From assembly GCA_038203935.1 (NCBI GenBank), contig JBBRDM010000099.1:1-19711 (forward strand): a stretch of DNA of 19,711 bases. Direction: 5' to 3'. Source of the stretch: JANXSG01 sp038203935 (GTDB taxonomy: Bacteria; Armatimonadota; Chthonomonadetes; Chthonomonadales; Chthonomonadaceae). The notes under the pieces were generated by a model. It was not told the origin of the DNA. It saw only the letters and a program-made list of their open reading frames with translations, and made no database searches. The position numbers and the translations under genes are program-made. Every line of letters begins with the position of its first letter. The first letter of the stretch is position 1. Of this stretch, positions 7,774 to 14,958 are shown piece after piece.

Positions 7774-9342
7774 TTAGTTTTTAAAATGTGTCGTCATTTC
7801 CAGCTGCTTCGACAGTTTCTCAAAGGGAATCAAACCCATTCGATGCGACGAAGTTCCCCAGCATTTGAGCGCCACTCCATGCAGAGGAAGCGCAATGTTT
7901 GCGGCAATATCATTTTCGTTTTCCGCGTTGGGATTATCTGCCCAAACGTGATATTTTGCGCCTTCAAGATGCGGGTCGAAGGCGGGTATGGATATTTTGC
8001 GCGCGCTGCAAAACTCTAAGTTCGGGGACCAGTTTTCTACAATATCCTGAGCGCTCGTATTGGTTCCGTCTCCCACATTATAATAGAGAGGCTGAAAACT
8101 TGCATTTGATATATTGTACCCATGCCAGATCATATCTTTAGGCGAAGCATATTGATTCCATAGCTCAAAAGATATGTCGTGATGCAGCCCAGCGGATGCT
8201 CTGGTAAAACTGAGATACTCAAATGGATCTGCCCAGGCACGCGCATGTTTTCCATAAGAACGAAGAATTGAGTCGATTTCGTTCACGAAGCAGATATAAG
8301 CGTCGACGCTTGAAGCAAGCGGCCCCATTTTCTTTTTTGCAAATTTTAAGAGCTGAGGATAATCGTTAAATTCAGCAGGATGCAGGAACTCATCTCCTCC
8401 AATATGCCACTGGCGTCCGGGAAATAGCGCACTATATTCTCGGATCAGATCCTTAATCAAAACATAGGCAAGAGGCTTACTGATGTCCAGCTTATCATAA
8501 AGATAGTTGCCATCCTTATCTCTCAGTCGAAGATCTGGATAAACTTTTAATATTGCGCCGCAGTGGGCGGGAATATCTATCTCTGGAATAATTTCAACAT
8601 GATAGCTTTTAGCCGTTTGAATAAGCCGATGCATATCCTCATAGCTGTAAAATGGCTTTGTATTCGCAGTCAGTTCCGGATGACTTATACTCTCGATTCG
8701 GAATCCAGTATTGTCTGATAGATGAAGATGGAGCGTATTCAGCTTAAAAAAACTCATATCACGCACTTCATTCAGGAGCCAGTTTAGCGTGAAATATTTT
8801 CTCCCTACATCCACCATCAGGCCGCGCATAGGATAGTCCGGCCAGTCTTCCCCGCTGCCACATTCGATTTTCGAACTCTGCCGCAAATACTGAAGCAGAG
8901 TTCTGGTGCCGTAAAAAGCTCCCGAAGCAGTTTCAGCGCTAATCGACACATATTTCCCGATGGTAATTTTATATTTATCCACTACCATAGGCCTATTCGA
9001 TTTTGAAATTGCTATAAATATATCGTCCGCATGCGGTTTGCCATTTACTACAGCATGGTGATTTCCATCTATTTCCGACAACTCTTTTGATAATAGCTGT
9101 GCTAATTCAAGGAGATTTGCTTTTGATTCAAGTGGTATTACAATTTTGCTGTTCGTACTGAAATAATAGCTTCCAGGTGTAGGAATCCATCTTTTTACTG
9201 GCGGTATCGATAATGGATAAGCTGCTAGCCTGGCTGCCAGGACGAGAAACTGCAATACTGAAAGGAACGCTATACAGCTCCCAATAGAGTATTTCGAAGC
9301 AGCTAACAGCTTGCGTACATAGTTCGTCACGGCACTTTCCAT
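7774..9342 (-). CDS. GH20 beta-N-acetylhexosaminidase-like glycosidase
   Basis: A 522-residue glycoside hydrolase family 20 enzyme. Family members release terminal GlcNAc or GalNAc by substrate-assisted catalysis. Residues ~52-155 are the GH20b-like N-domain (WIPTPGSYYF ... GAFYGTRTLLQYLR). The barrel starts near DWPDYPMRGLMVDVGRKYF (166-184), then NTLHLHLSDN, VEIIPEIDIPAH and WHIGGDEF, giving the catalytic pair Asp317-Glu318. A hydrophobic segment at residues ~19-40 after a basic N-terminus is probably a signal sequence or membrane anchor, so the enzyme should act outside the inner membrane. The ATG at 9342 lacks a clear Shine-Dalgarno. The C-terminal half after residue ~345 is more divergent, so the true substrate is uncertain. 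It is followed at once by the regulator gene. Confidence 0.9.
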   Translation of the reverse strand: MESAVTNYVRKLLAASKYSIGSCIAFLSVLQFLVLAARLAAYPLSIPPVKRWIPTPGSYYFSTNSKIVIPLESKANLLELAQLLSKELSEIDGNHHAVVNGKPHADDIFIAISKSNRPMVVDKYKITIGKYVSISAETASGAFYGTRTLLQYLRQSSKIECGSGEDWPDYPMRGLMVDVGRKYFTLNWLLNEVRDMSFFKLNTLHLHLSDNTGFRIESISHPELTANTKPFYSYEDMHRLIQTAKSYHVEIIPEIDIPAHCGAILKVYPDLRLRDKDGNYLYDKLDISKPLAYVLIKDLIREYSALFPGRQWHIGGDEFLHPAEFNDYPQLLKFAKKKMGPLASSVDAYICFVNEIDSILRSYGKHARAWADPFEYLSFTRASAGLHHDISFELWNQYASPKDMIWHGYNISNASFQPLYYNVGDGTNTSAQDIVENWSPNLEFCSARKISIPAFDPHLEGAKYHVWADNPNAENENDIAANIALPLHGVALKCWGTSSHRMGLIPFEKLSKQLEMTTHFKN

Positions 9343-9417
9343 GGATATTCTAAACTATCGGAATGTGATTCTATGGGACATAGGGCATTCTAACGTACCA
9401 GGTCATTTGTAGATCGC

Positions 9418-9461
9418 AAAGATGCATGTACTCTATCAAAATATTTAATAGATGCATCTTT
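9418..9461. repeat. Inverted repeat between lipoprotein and GH20 genes
   Basis: Perfect 10-bp arms AAAGATGCAT (9418-9427) and ATGCATCTTT (9452-9461) with a 24-bp spacer that can add a short inner CTAT/ATAG pairing. It lies 38 bp after the lipoprotein stop codon and ~75 bp before the GH20 start. A terminator of the pseudopilin unit or an operator for GH20 are both possible; the weak T-run does not settle it. Confidence 0.45.
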
Positions 9462-9498
9462 ACTGAAATATGAATTGAATAACGCTCTGCTGTCGCCC

Positions 9499-9684
9499 CT
9501 ATCCGCCTGGAGGCCGCCGCCCGGCGTTTCCGCCATTTGCCTTCTGCAAATAGTTGGCAGCGGGTGATCCCGCGGGTGGACCGGCCTGACTTTGCTTCTC
9601 AATTTTTTGTGAACATCCGCTGCAGAGTATAAGCGTAAAGGATAGATTCGCCAGAATAATCAAGACCGAAACTGATCGCTTCAT
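9499..9684 (-). CDS. Small Gly/Pro-rich lipoprotein
   Basis: A 61-residue exported peptide. MKRS, then a hydrophobic run ending LILCSGC, resembles a lipoprotein signal, with Cys at residue 24 as the likely lipidated residue. The remainder is low-complexity (QAGPPAGSPAANYLQKANGGN, ending RRPPGG). The ATG at 9684 is preferred over one 18 bp upstream because GGAGAG precedes it. It starts 27 bp after the pseudopilin stop codon on the same strand, so the two form a transcription unit. From memory, tiny lipoproteins of this kind often follow such pseudopilin genes in Armatimonadota; no function is known to me. Confidence 0.65.
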   Translation of the reverse strand: MKRSVSVLIILANLSFTLILCSGCSQKIEKQSQAGPPAGSPAANYLQKANGGNAGRRPPGG

Positions 9685-9711
9685 GTTGTCATTACTCTCC
9701 ATTTCGATAGT

Positions 9712-10518
9712 CTAAGGTGTGAATGGAGGAGTAGTATCACAGTCATCCTGCACTGTGAATTCACATAATTTCGAAGAACCGTTGTGCCGATATTTTGCAT
9801 GGCCATCCGCAAATACGGCATTGAATCCCCCTGAATGCAATGACCACCGGTTGCCTGCCTGATTCCAGTCCTGCCGATTCCAGTCCGTGTCCCAATCCGC
9901 CCAGATCTCATCGATCGCGGAGTCCATAATCCAGATTGTGTCCGAGGGAAGTATGATTGCTGCATCCGAGATACTGCATCCTCCCTGACCGCCCCACGCA
10001 TCCGGACAGGCAGTCGCGAAAGCTTCATCCTGGAAACCTGTATGAACGTTCGGGGTAGCTTCGTTCGCATCTTCCCACACTTTTTCCTGGCCTGTGTAGA
10101 ATGTGTAGAACACATTCATATCATTTACTCCATAGCTGGAGAGTTTCTTCTTAACGCCGCCAACATCGGCCCACTGATTTCTCGGAGCTGTAAAAGTCTC
10201 TTCCCACTGGCGGCTGGGACAAAGCACCACACCTCTATTCTTTATATATGGCTGTAGAATATCGTCCCACCAGTTGATATCGGGATCAGATTGCGGCGGC
10301 TTCTGATACATGTAAGAGGGAACGAACTTATCGTCGTAATCCTGCTGATACATTCTGGCTGCCAATCCGAGCTGTTTCATATTGCTGATACAAGAGATCG
10401 CCCGCGCTTTCTCACGAGCTTGCGCAAAGACAGGGAAAAGAATTGCAGCTAAAATTGCGATGATTGCTATTACCACGAGTAATTCAATAAGAGTAAATCC
10501 AGTTTTCAGCTTGGCCAT
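9712..10518 (-). CDS. DUF1559-like pseudopilin (type II secretion/type IV pilin-like)
   Basis: A 268-residue protein with a class III prepilin signal: MAKLKTG before FTLIELLVVIAIIAILAAI, cut by prepilin peptidase after Gly7 with Phe8 methylated. The helix continues FPVFAQAREKAR, a hallmark of Armatimonadota sequences. The C-terminal H-x9-DG motif (HSGGFNAVFADG, ~residues 230-241) marks the DUF1559-like group found in great numbers in Planctomycetes and relatives. The globular part holds several Cys. Such proteins are thought to assemble into pilus-like or secretion structures at the inner membrane, but the role of these expanded families is not known. The start is fixed by the strong AAGGAGG at 10524-10530. 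The promoter and a palindromic operator candidate lie within 60 bp upstream, and a small lipoprotein gene follows. Confidence 0.95.
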   Translation of the reverse strand: MAKLKTGFTLIELLVVIAIIAILAAILFPVFAQAREKARAISCISNMKQLGLAARMYQQDYDDKFVPSYMYQKPPQSDPDINWWDDILQPYIKNRGVVLCPSRQWEETFTAPRNQWADVGGVKKKLSSYGVNDMNVFYTFYTGQEKVWEDANEATPNVHTGFQDEAFATACPDAWGGQGGCSISDAAIILPSDTIWIMDSAIDEIWADWDTDWNRQDWNQAGNRWSLHSGGFNAVFADGHAKYRHNGSSKLCEFTVQDDCDTTPPFTP

Positions 10519-10537
10519 GGCAGCCTCCTTAAAGAAG

Positions 10538-10555
10538 ATGTTAATATCTTAACAT
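10538..10555. promoter_or_regulatory. Palindromic operator candidate on the -10 box
   Basis: ATGTTAA-TATC-TTAACAT is a perfect 18-bp dyad covering the -10 box and predicted start site of the pseudopilin promoter. A further GTTTAA half-site follows at 10556-10561. A repressor bound here would block initiation. Confidence 0.6.
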
Positions 10556-10574
10556 GTTTAACTTATATTGTCAA
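10546..10574 (-). promoter_or_regulatory. Sigma-70-type promoter of the pseudopilin gene
   Basis: On the minus strand, TTGACA (10569-10574), 17 bp, then TAAGAT (10546-10551). Transcription would start near 10539, giving a ~20-nt leader before the AAGGAGG ribosome-binding site. The perfect -35 and ideal spacing make this one of the two best promoters in the window. Confidence 0.75.
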
Positions 10575-10643
10575 CCTCTATATAGCAATTATTAGAAACA
10601 AGCTTATCCAAATTTTGACTGTACAAGCCAGAGATCAACAGGG

Positions 10644-10649
10644 TATAAT
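10644..10649 (+). promoter_or_regulatory. -10 box for the transporter leader
   Basis: A perfect TATAAT that would start transcription near 10656. The region at -35 is poor: TTGACT at 10615-10620 is 23 bp away, too far for normal spacing. It is the best candidate start for the long leader but is unproven. Confidence 0.4.
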
Positions 10650-10655
10650 AGGACA

Positions 10656-10925
10656 GGACTGCAGTTCTAATCCGTACAATTGAGTACGCTGTTTACGCAG
10701 ATCCGGAAGAACATATTCTAGATGTCTAACGATTCAAGCCACAGTACCATCGGCCTCCTTCACTGGAAAGGCACTGGTGATCTCACGGCAGTTTCGCCTC
10801 TATCCCCCTCACTGTGATCAGAAGGGAAGTGGCGCAGCCGCTCCCGGATTTCCATAGATTTCTGCTTAACCAGTAAGGATGGCCGTCATTACAGAGCATA
10901 TCGATTCACGATGCTCTGATTTTTT
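10656..10925 (+). ncRNA. Structured leader RNA (putative riboswitch/attenuator)
   Basis: A ~270-nt non-coding stretch between a TATAAT and an intrinsic terminator, ending 36 bp before the transporter start. Pairings visible by eye are as follows. A stem GTTCT-aa-TCCG (10664-10674) pairs with CGGA-AGAAC (10704-10712) and encloses two small hairpins, like a three-way junction. CACAGT (10740-10745) pairs with ACTGTG (10811-10816). A hairpin at 10824-10845 has arms AGTGGC/GCCGCT extended by GGG/CCC. CCATC (10747-10751) can pair with GATGG (10878-10882). I looked for M-box, yybP-ykoY (Mn), NiCo, cobalamin, ykkC and fluoride consensus motifs as I remember them and found none. A metal-sensing or other regulatory leader for the transporter is inference from position and architecture. 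Confidence 0.55.
10892..10925 (+). terminator. Intrinsic terminator in front of the transporter gene
   Basis: A perfect 8-bp stem CAGAGCAT (10892-10899) and ATGCTCTG (10911-10918), followed by A and six T (10920-10925). No gene ends just before it on this strand, and the next gene starts at 10962, so it would end the leader transcript prematurely unless overridden. Confidence 0.82.
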
Positions 10926-10961
10926 GCCGTGTATTGCCTCCTAGCCTTGGAAAGAGAGAGC

Positions 10962-12254
10962 ATGCTCCGAAGGACAGCCCGCCGCCTCCTGCGAAAAAGC
11001 CGGATCTGGATGTTTTTTAGCATTCTTGGTCCAGGAATAATTGCTGCTAACGCCGATAACGACGCGAGCGGCATATTTGGCTACTCTCAGGCAGGTGCGC
11101 AGTACCAGTACAGCATGATCTGGGTGTTAATCCTCTCCACGGTAGCCCTTGGCGTAGCTCAGGAGATATGCGCCAGGATGGGAGTCGTCACAGGCAAAGG
11201 GCTTGCAGATCTTATACGCGAGGAGTTTGGAGTAAAGATAACTCTTTTCGCAATGGCAGTGCTGCTCATTGCTAACTTTGCAACTACCGTTTCTGAGTTT
11301 GCAGGCATTCTGGCCGCATCGCAGCTCTATCTGGGAGAAAAAGCAAGGTTCTGGGTGCTTCCTTTAGTGGCAATAGGTGTATGGCTGCTCGTGACACGAG
11401 GTTCCTACAAGAAACTGGAACGGATACTGCTAGCCGCCTCGACAGTCTATCTGCTCTATATCGTGAGCGCGGTTCTGGCTCACCCACACTGGGGACAGGT
11501 TGCGAAACAGTCCTTTTTACCCGATCTAAAAGCGATAAAACCCATCCATGCCTACGTTCTCATGATAATCAGTGTGGTAGGTACCACGATAACTCCCTGG
11601 GGCCAGTTTTATATTCAGTCCAGTGTACGTGATAAGGGAATTCGAGTAGAAGCCTATCGGAATACTCGGATAGATGTGTTATTTGGTGCATTTTTCACTA
11701 ACTTCATTGCTTTCTTTATCGTTGTGAGCTGCGGCGCAACGCTCTATACGAATGGAGTGCACAATATCGAGAACATCACAGATGCGGCTAAGGCATTAAG
11801 GCCGCTTGCCGGACCGCTTGCAACCGGGCTTTTTGCAATCGGCCTCTTTAACGCCTCCTGTTTCGGCGCAATTACAGTGCCGCTCTCCTCTGCCTATGCG
11901 GTAACGGAGGCGCTCGGCTGGGAGTCTGGTGTTGGTCGGAGAGCTCGTGAAGCTCCCTTATTTATCAGTACATTCACTTTTTTGATCGTCTCCTCCGTGC
12001 TGGTAGTGATGCGCTATCCGGATCATCTTGCCATGCTCATCATCCTGCCAAATATTGTCGGAGCGATACTGCTGCCAATCATTCTCGTGCTGATGCTGCG
12101 TCTGGTAAACAACAAGCGATTAATGGGAACGTACACAAACAGCCGAACTTACAACGCGGTGGCATGGACAACAACCATTGTACTTATCATCCTGTCGGCG
12201 ATTCTGTTTATAACAACACTCCAGCAGATATTCGTCAGCCGTTTAAGTGGATGA
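10962..12254 (+). CDS. NRAMP-related divalent metal transporter
   Basis: A 430-residue inner-membrane protein with about 11 helices and the NRAMP fold. TM1 reads GPGIIAANADNDASGIFGYS (residues 23-42), where the canonical DPGN becomes DASG: the Asp is kept (Asp34) and the metal-binding Asn is replaced by Gly37. TM6 reads GTTITPWGQFYIQS (207-220), where canonical A-x-x-M-P-H becomes T-x-x-T-P-W, so the soft Met ligand and the His are lost. This pattern fits the NRAMP-related Mg2+ transporter (NRMT) type better than Mn/Fe transporters, though substrate is inference. ATG at 10962 is chosen over an in-frame GTG at 10929, which directly follows the terminator T-run; AGAGAG precedes the ATG. It stands alone after a terminator-ended leader. 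Confidence 0.92.
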   Translation: MLRRTARRLLRKSRIWMFFSILGPGIIAANADNDASGIFGYSQAGAQYQYSMIWVLILSTVALGVAQEICARMGVVTGKGLADLIREEFGVKITLFAMAVLLIANFATTVSEFAGILAASQLYLGEKARFWVLPLVAIGVWLLVTRGSYKKLERILLAASTVYLLYIVSAVLAHPHWGQVAKQSFLPDLKAIKPIHAYVLMIISVVGTTITPWGQFYIQSSVRDKGIRVEAYRNTRIDVLFGAFFTNFIAFFIVVSCGATLYTNGVHNIENITDAAKALRPLAGPLATGLFAIGLFNASCFGAITVPLSSAYAVTEALGWESGVGRRAREAPLFISTFTFLIVSSVLVVMRYPDHLAMLIILPNIVGAILLPIILVLMLRLVNNKRLMGTYTNSRTYNAVAWTTTIVLIILSAILFITTLQQIFVSRLSG

Positions 12255-12278
12255 AATCTATCGCTGATTTTCATTTTG
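12251..12278 (+). terminator. Weak hairpin at the transporter stop codon
   Basis: ATGAAATC (12251-12258) pairs with GATTTTCAT (12266-12274, one bulge), followed by TTTG. It overlaps the stop codon and is AT-rich, so it would be a weak terminator at most. Confidence 0.3.
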
Positions 12279-12535
12279 TGAATAAAGTTCGATAGCTCCT
12301 CCACCATTTTATCCGAATTACATTCTATTGCTGAGTTTTGATACCACTTATTAATCTCGACTTTCAAGATTTGACTAATGAGATTTCCAGTAGAGATAGC
12401 TCGGTAGAGCAGATCTGCTTATCGACTACATAACCTCTTTCCAATGTTATAAACGGCTGAGTTGAAAGTTTGCTCATCAATGAATGCGAAACGCGGCCAG
12501 CATTTCGGAGCGACGCTATCACTTTTTAACGATCA
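12255..12535 (-). pseudogene. Remnant of an unidentified leftward gene
   Basis: Reading leftward, one frame gives protein-like sequence (PKCWPRFAFIDEQTFNSAV, then an in-frame stop, then ADLLYRAISTGNLIS and KVEINKWYQNSAIECNSD). It runs into the 3' end of the transporter gene on the opposite strand. In-frame stops at about 12530 and 12425 and the absence of a start codon with a ribosome-binding site indicate decay. I do not recognise the family. It might be a 3' fragment of a gene truncated by rearrangement next to the transporter. Confidence 0.35.
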
Positions 12536-12621
12536 GGGTTTATCAATTCTAATCGCTATAAGCAATCATACAATTTGTATCGGTATGGCTGGATGTTCAG
12601 TTCCATTACCTCGTTTCACTC

Positions 12622-12663
12622 AGGGCCAGATATAATTACAATACCGTAATTATATCTGGCCCT
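12622..12663. repeat. 18-bp perfect hairpin
   Basis: The arms 12622-12639 (starting AGGGCCAGATATAA) and 12646-12663 are exact reverse complements with a 6-nt loop AATACC. It lies between convergent genes, 110 bp past the amine oxidase stop codon, so it may stop transcripts from both sides. However, the GC-rich end is at the base and no T-tract follows on either strand. Confidence 0.75.
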
Positions 12664-12772
12664 CGTAGATTTCGAGCTCATCATCGTCTCCATTGTTGTA
12701 CCCAGCGAACACAATTTCAATATCATGCACTTTGCGAAAGATGGTCGTAAATAGATTCACCATGATCGGACT

Positions 12773-14692
12773 TTAGTGACAGCAGTCGTCTTCCGCTGTG
12801 CAGGCTATAACTGATGGAGGCACATCCAGAGTTGGATTGGCGGTAAAGAATCCGTTCGACTTGAGCATAAATCCGATATATGCGGTCGGCATTACCGGAA
12901 AGTCTTCCGGACGGGGAATATGCGTATGGCTGAAGGTATACCAAAGCACCACATCCGTATTTTCAAGAGCCCGATCCTGTTCGGTCCACTGAATCAAGCC
13001 GTCTCCCCCATTACTCTGGTTCGGGTAGTCTCCTCCTCCATACTTCTCATCCTCTTGGAAAGGTGTCACCCAGACATGATTTTCGACGAATCCCGCCCGT
13101 TTGCGCCACCAACTATCCTTATTGGCGAAAGGGATGGAGTTGTCGCCAGGCATTAGTTTGTATCCTACCGGCTCTCCGACGGCGTTCAGAACATTCGGGT
13201 TGACGATCTTCCAGGTGCGGGCTGTCTCCAGATTGAGTCGGGCGCGCGCCTGTTTCTCAGTTTGCAGGAGAGTCGGGGAGGCGTAGAAGGCATTTCCATA
13301 CGGATCGTCCTCTCCTTCTGCCCCCTGAACGATGTCCACTTGATAGACCGAGTTATTGGTGCCGTCCAGATCGAAATCCAGCCTCATATTGAAGAAATGC
13401 TGATGATTAGGCGCATAGACTTGCGGAGCTACCATTTGACCGAAGATACGCTTTTCGCCTGGCGGCAGCGCACCCAGAGACAGGATACCAGTCAGTTTGA
13501 TCTCGAACTGGATAGACCCATCCTGATAGAGATACCAGAAGAACCCGTACTCATAGTTCTCAACCGTTGAGACTGACGAGATCACCAGTCGGCGCGAGCG
13601 GCGAACTTCTGGGGTTTCCAGGCGGCGATCTGTATGCTTCCAGAGAATGCCGTAATCTTCCTCATGCATACATATCGCATTCTTGATCGTATATGGCTCT
13701 CCCCGGCTAGTACAGAGTTGAGCGTCGAAATAGTGTATGTATCCCAGGCAGTCGCATCCCAGCTCAAGGCTGTTCGCACAGGCGCCCATGCCATACTCAC
13801 CCACATCGAAGGCGTTCTTTCGCCGCTGTGTGGGGGCAGGATCGCCGTAAGGAACAACCATTTCAGTAAGAGATGCGCGGTATAGCACCGAGCGTTTCCT
13901 GCCGTCATCATTGAAATGCAGATTATGGAGAGTCAGCCCTTCACGGGCATTGAACCCCACTACCAGGCTCCATTTCTGCCACTCGACCTCGTAACCATTC
14001 ACTTCAAAACTCGGACCGTCCGGCTGGGTGATATCCAGCGTTTTGATATCGCTTCGCCAATCTTTCTGCAGTTCAGCCGAATAGTTGCTCTCCTGCGATG
14101 GTATAGGGCAATCGCCGAACTGCTCGATGCGAATAACCTGCATTGTATTCAGGTCTACCACCGGGCGCAGCGCTTCGATGGGTCTGGCATAACCGTTGTC
14201 CGCAGAGCTCTTTCGAAGGAAACAGAGCGGGCGAGCCAATCGATGCGTCCGATCCTCTTCCGATCCGTAATTGCCGGCGCTCCAGATATCGACCATAACA
14301 AGGCTGCTGTCTTCGATTCCATATTTTTGCTTGAGCAGCGCCTTGAATTCCGGATTTGACAGCACCGCCTGCTCGCACTCGACCTGCTCATCGATGGTCA
14401 TTGTCGGCTGGACGTTCGGGATAGGAAGGAACGAGAGAAGTTTATTATCTGTGAGAGAAAGGGCAGTTTCATAACAGGAATTGGTGGCATTGTCGAAACG
14501 GACAACGAATGCCTCACGCGGAGGAATAACGAATTGAGAATTATGGACAGCTGCTTTGGAAGGCTCTTTAAGGCTGATGGATACAAAGCGTGTTGTCGGA
14601 GTAACCCTGGATTCGTCTCGCAGTATCTGTGCAGCCTGCTGGATTTCTGCCACCGTAAGGGGTGAAAGCGGATGCTGAGTTGTTTCAGTCAT
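12773..14692 (-). CDS. Copper amine oxidase (primary-amine oxidase)
   Basis: A 639-residue quinoprotein that oxidises primary amines to aldehydes, releasing ammonia and H2O2. The TPQ cofactor precursor is Tyr380 in ENYEYGF (consensus N-Y-[DE]-[YN]). The catalytic base is Asp296 in FDVGEYGMG. Copper ligands are His430 and His432 in NHQH and His591 in THIPRPEDFP. The C-terminal GFFTANPTLDVPP is typical of the family, followed by a short CCH-ending tail. Length matches bacterial and actinobacterial enzymes with N2 and N3 domains (residues ~10-240). No signal peptide is visible, so it should be cytoplasmic, unlike E. coli TynA. The ATG at 14692 has AAAGG 7 nt upstream. It is divergent from an orphan membrane-protein gene. 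The physiological amine is unknown. Confidence 0.97.
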   Translation of the reverse strand: MTETTQHPLSPLTVAEIQQAAQILRDESRVTPTTRFVSISLKEPSKAAVHNSQFVIPPREAFVVRFDNATNSCYETALSLTDNKLLSFLPIPNVQPTMTIDEQVECEQAVLSNPEFKALLKQKYGIEDSSLVMVDIWSAGNYGSEEDRTHRLARPLCFLRKSSADNGYARPIEALRPVVDLNTMQVIRIEQFGDCPIPSQESNYSAELQKDWRSDIKTLDITQPDGPSFEVNGYEVEWQKWSLVVGFNAREGLTLHNLHFNDDGRKRSVLYRASLTEMVVPYGDPAPTQRRKNAFDVGEYGMGACANSLELGCDCLGYIHYFDAQLCTSRGEPYTIKNAICMHEEDYGILWKHTDRRLETPEVRRSRRLVISSVSTVENYEYGFFWYLYQDGSIQFEIKLTGILSLGALPPGEKRIFGQMVAPQVYAPNHQHFFNMRLDFDLDGTNNSVYQVDIVQGAEGEDDPYGNAFYASPTLLQTEKQARARLNLETARTWKIVNPNVLNAVGEPVGYKLMPGDNSIPFANKDSWWRKRAGFVENHVWVTPFQEDEKYGGGDYPNQSNGGDGLIQWTEQDRALENTDVVLWYTFSHTHIPRPEDFPVMPTAYIGFMLKSNGFFTANPTLDVPPSVIACTAEDDCCH

Positions 14693-14886
14693 TGAGCAGC
14701 CTTTCGAAAAAAATTTGGATGCGAACCAATCACAACTCAGTGACAGTAAAGCGGCAGCGCATGATAACTAAAATCGATTTTACCTCAGAAATTGTTGTAA
14801 TCCTATACCAGGAGCACGGAGTTTTCATTTCTCGCACGGACTGCACAGCGTTGTTTAAATTTAGGTTAAGAAACTATTCTGAAGTG

Positions 14887-14915
14887 TTGACATCAGTTCG
14901 GTAGTATAGTAGAAT
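14887..14915 (+). promoter_or_regulatory. Sigma-70-type promoter for the 14959 gene
   Basis: TTGACA (14887-14892), 17 bp, TAGAAT (14910-14915). The predicted start is near 14922 and the leader ~37 nt. The remaining gap back to the amine oxidase start (14693-14886) must hold that gene's promoter, but I see no clear box there. Confidence 0.7.
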
Positions 14916-14958
14916 GCAAATAGAAGCAGGGGGTTTTTGCGGGGCGAGAAAATAACAG

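Larger units (their letters stand above)
12255..12772. other. Convergent intergenic region
   Basis: A 518-bp gap between the transporter and the amine oxidase. It contains a broken leftward reading frame (to ~12535), a long perfect hairpin (12622-12663), and otherwise nothing I can name. Confidence 0.6.

Noticed and set aside
10615..10649. TTGACT and TATAAT as a full promoter for the transporter leader
   Set aside because: The spacing is 23 bp, too long for a normal sigma-70 promoter; only the -10 box is kept as a candidate.
10656..10925. Known Mg (M-box), Mn (yybP-ykoY), cobalamin or NiCo riboswitch
   Set aside because: None of the conserved core motifs I remember for these classes is present; short look-alikes such as GGGAAG are isolated.
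10656..10925. Free-standing small RNA (SRP RNA, 6S RNA)
   Set aside because: TCCGGAAGAAC recalls the SRP loop, but the rest of the SRP helix is missing, and the length and fold do not match 6S RNA.
13262..13570. Rightward frame within the amine oxidase
   Set aside because: It overlaps fully with the copper-site region of a well-supported gene on the other strand.
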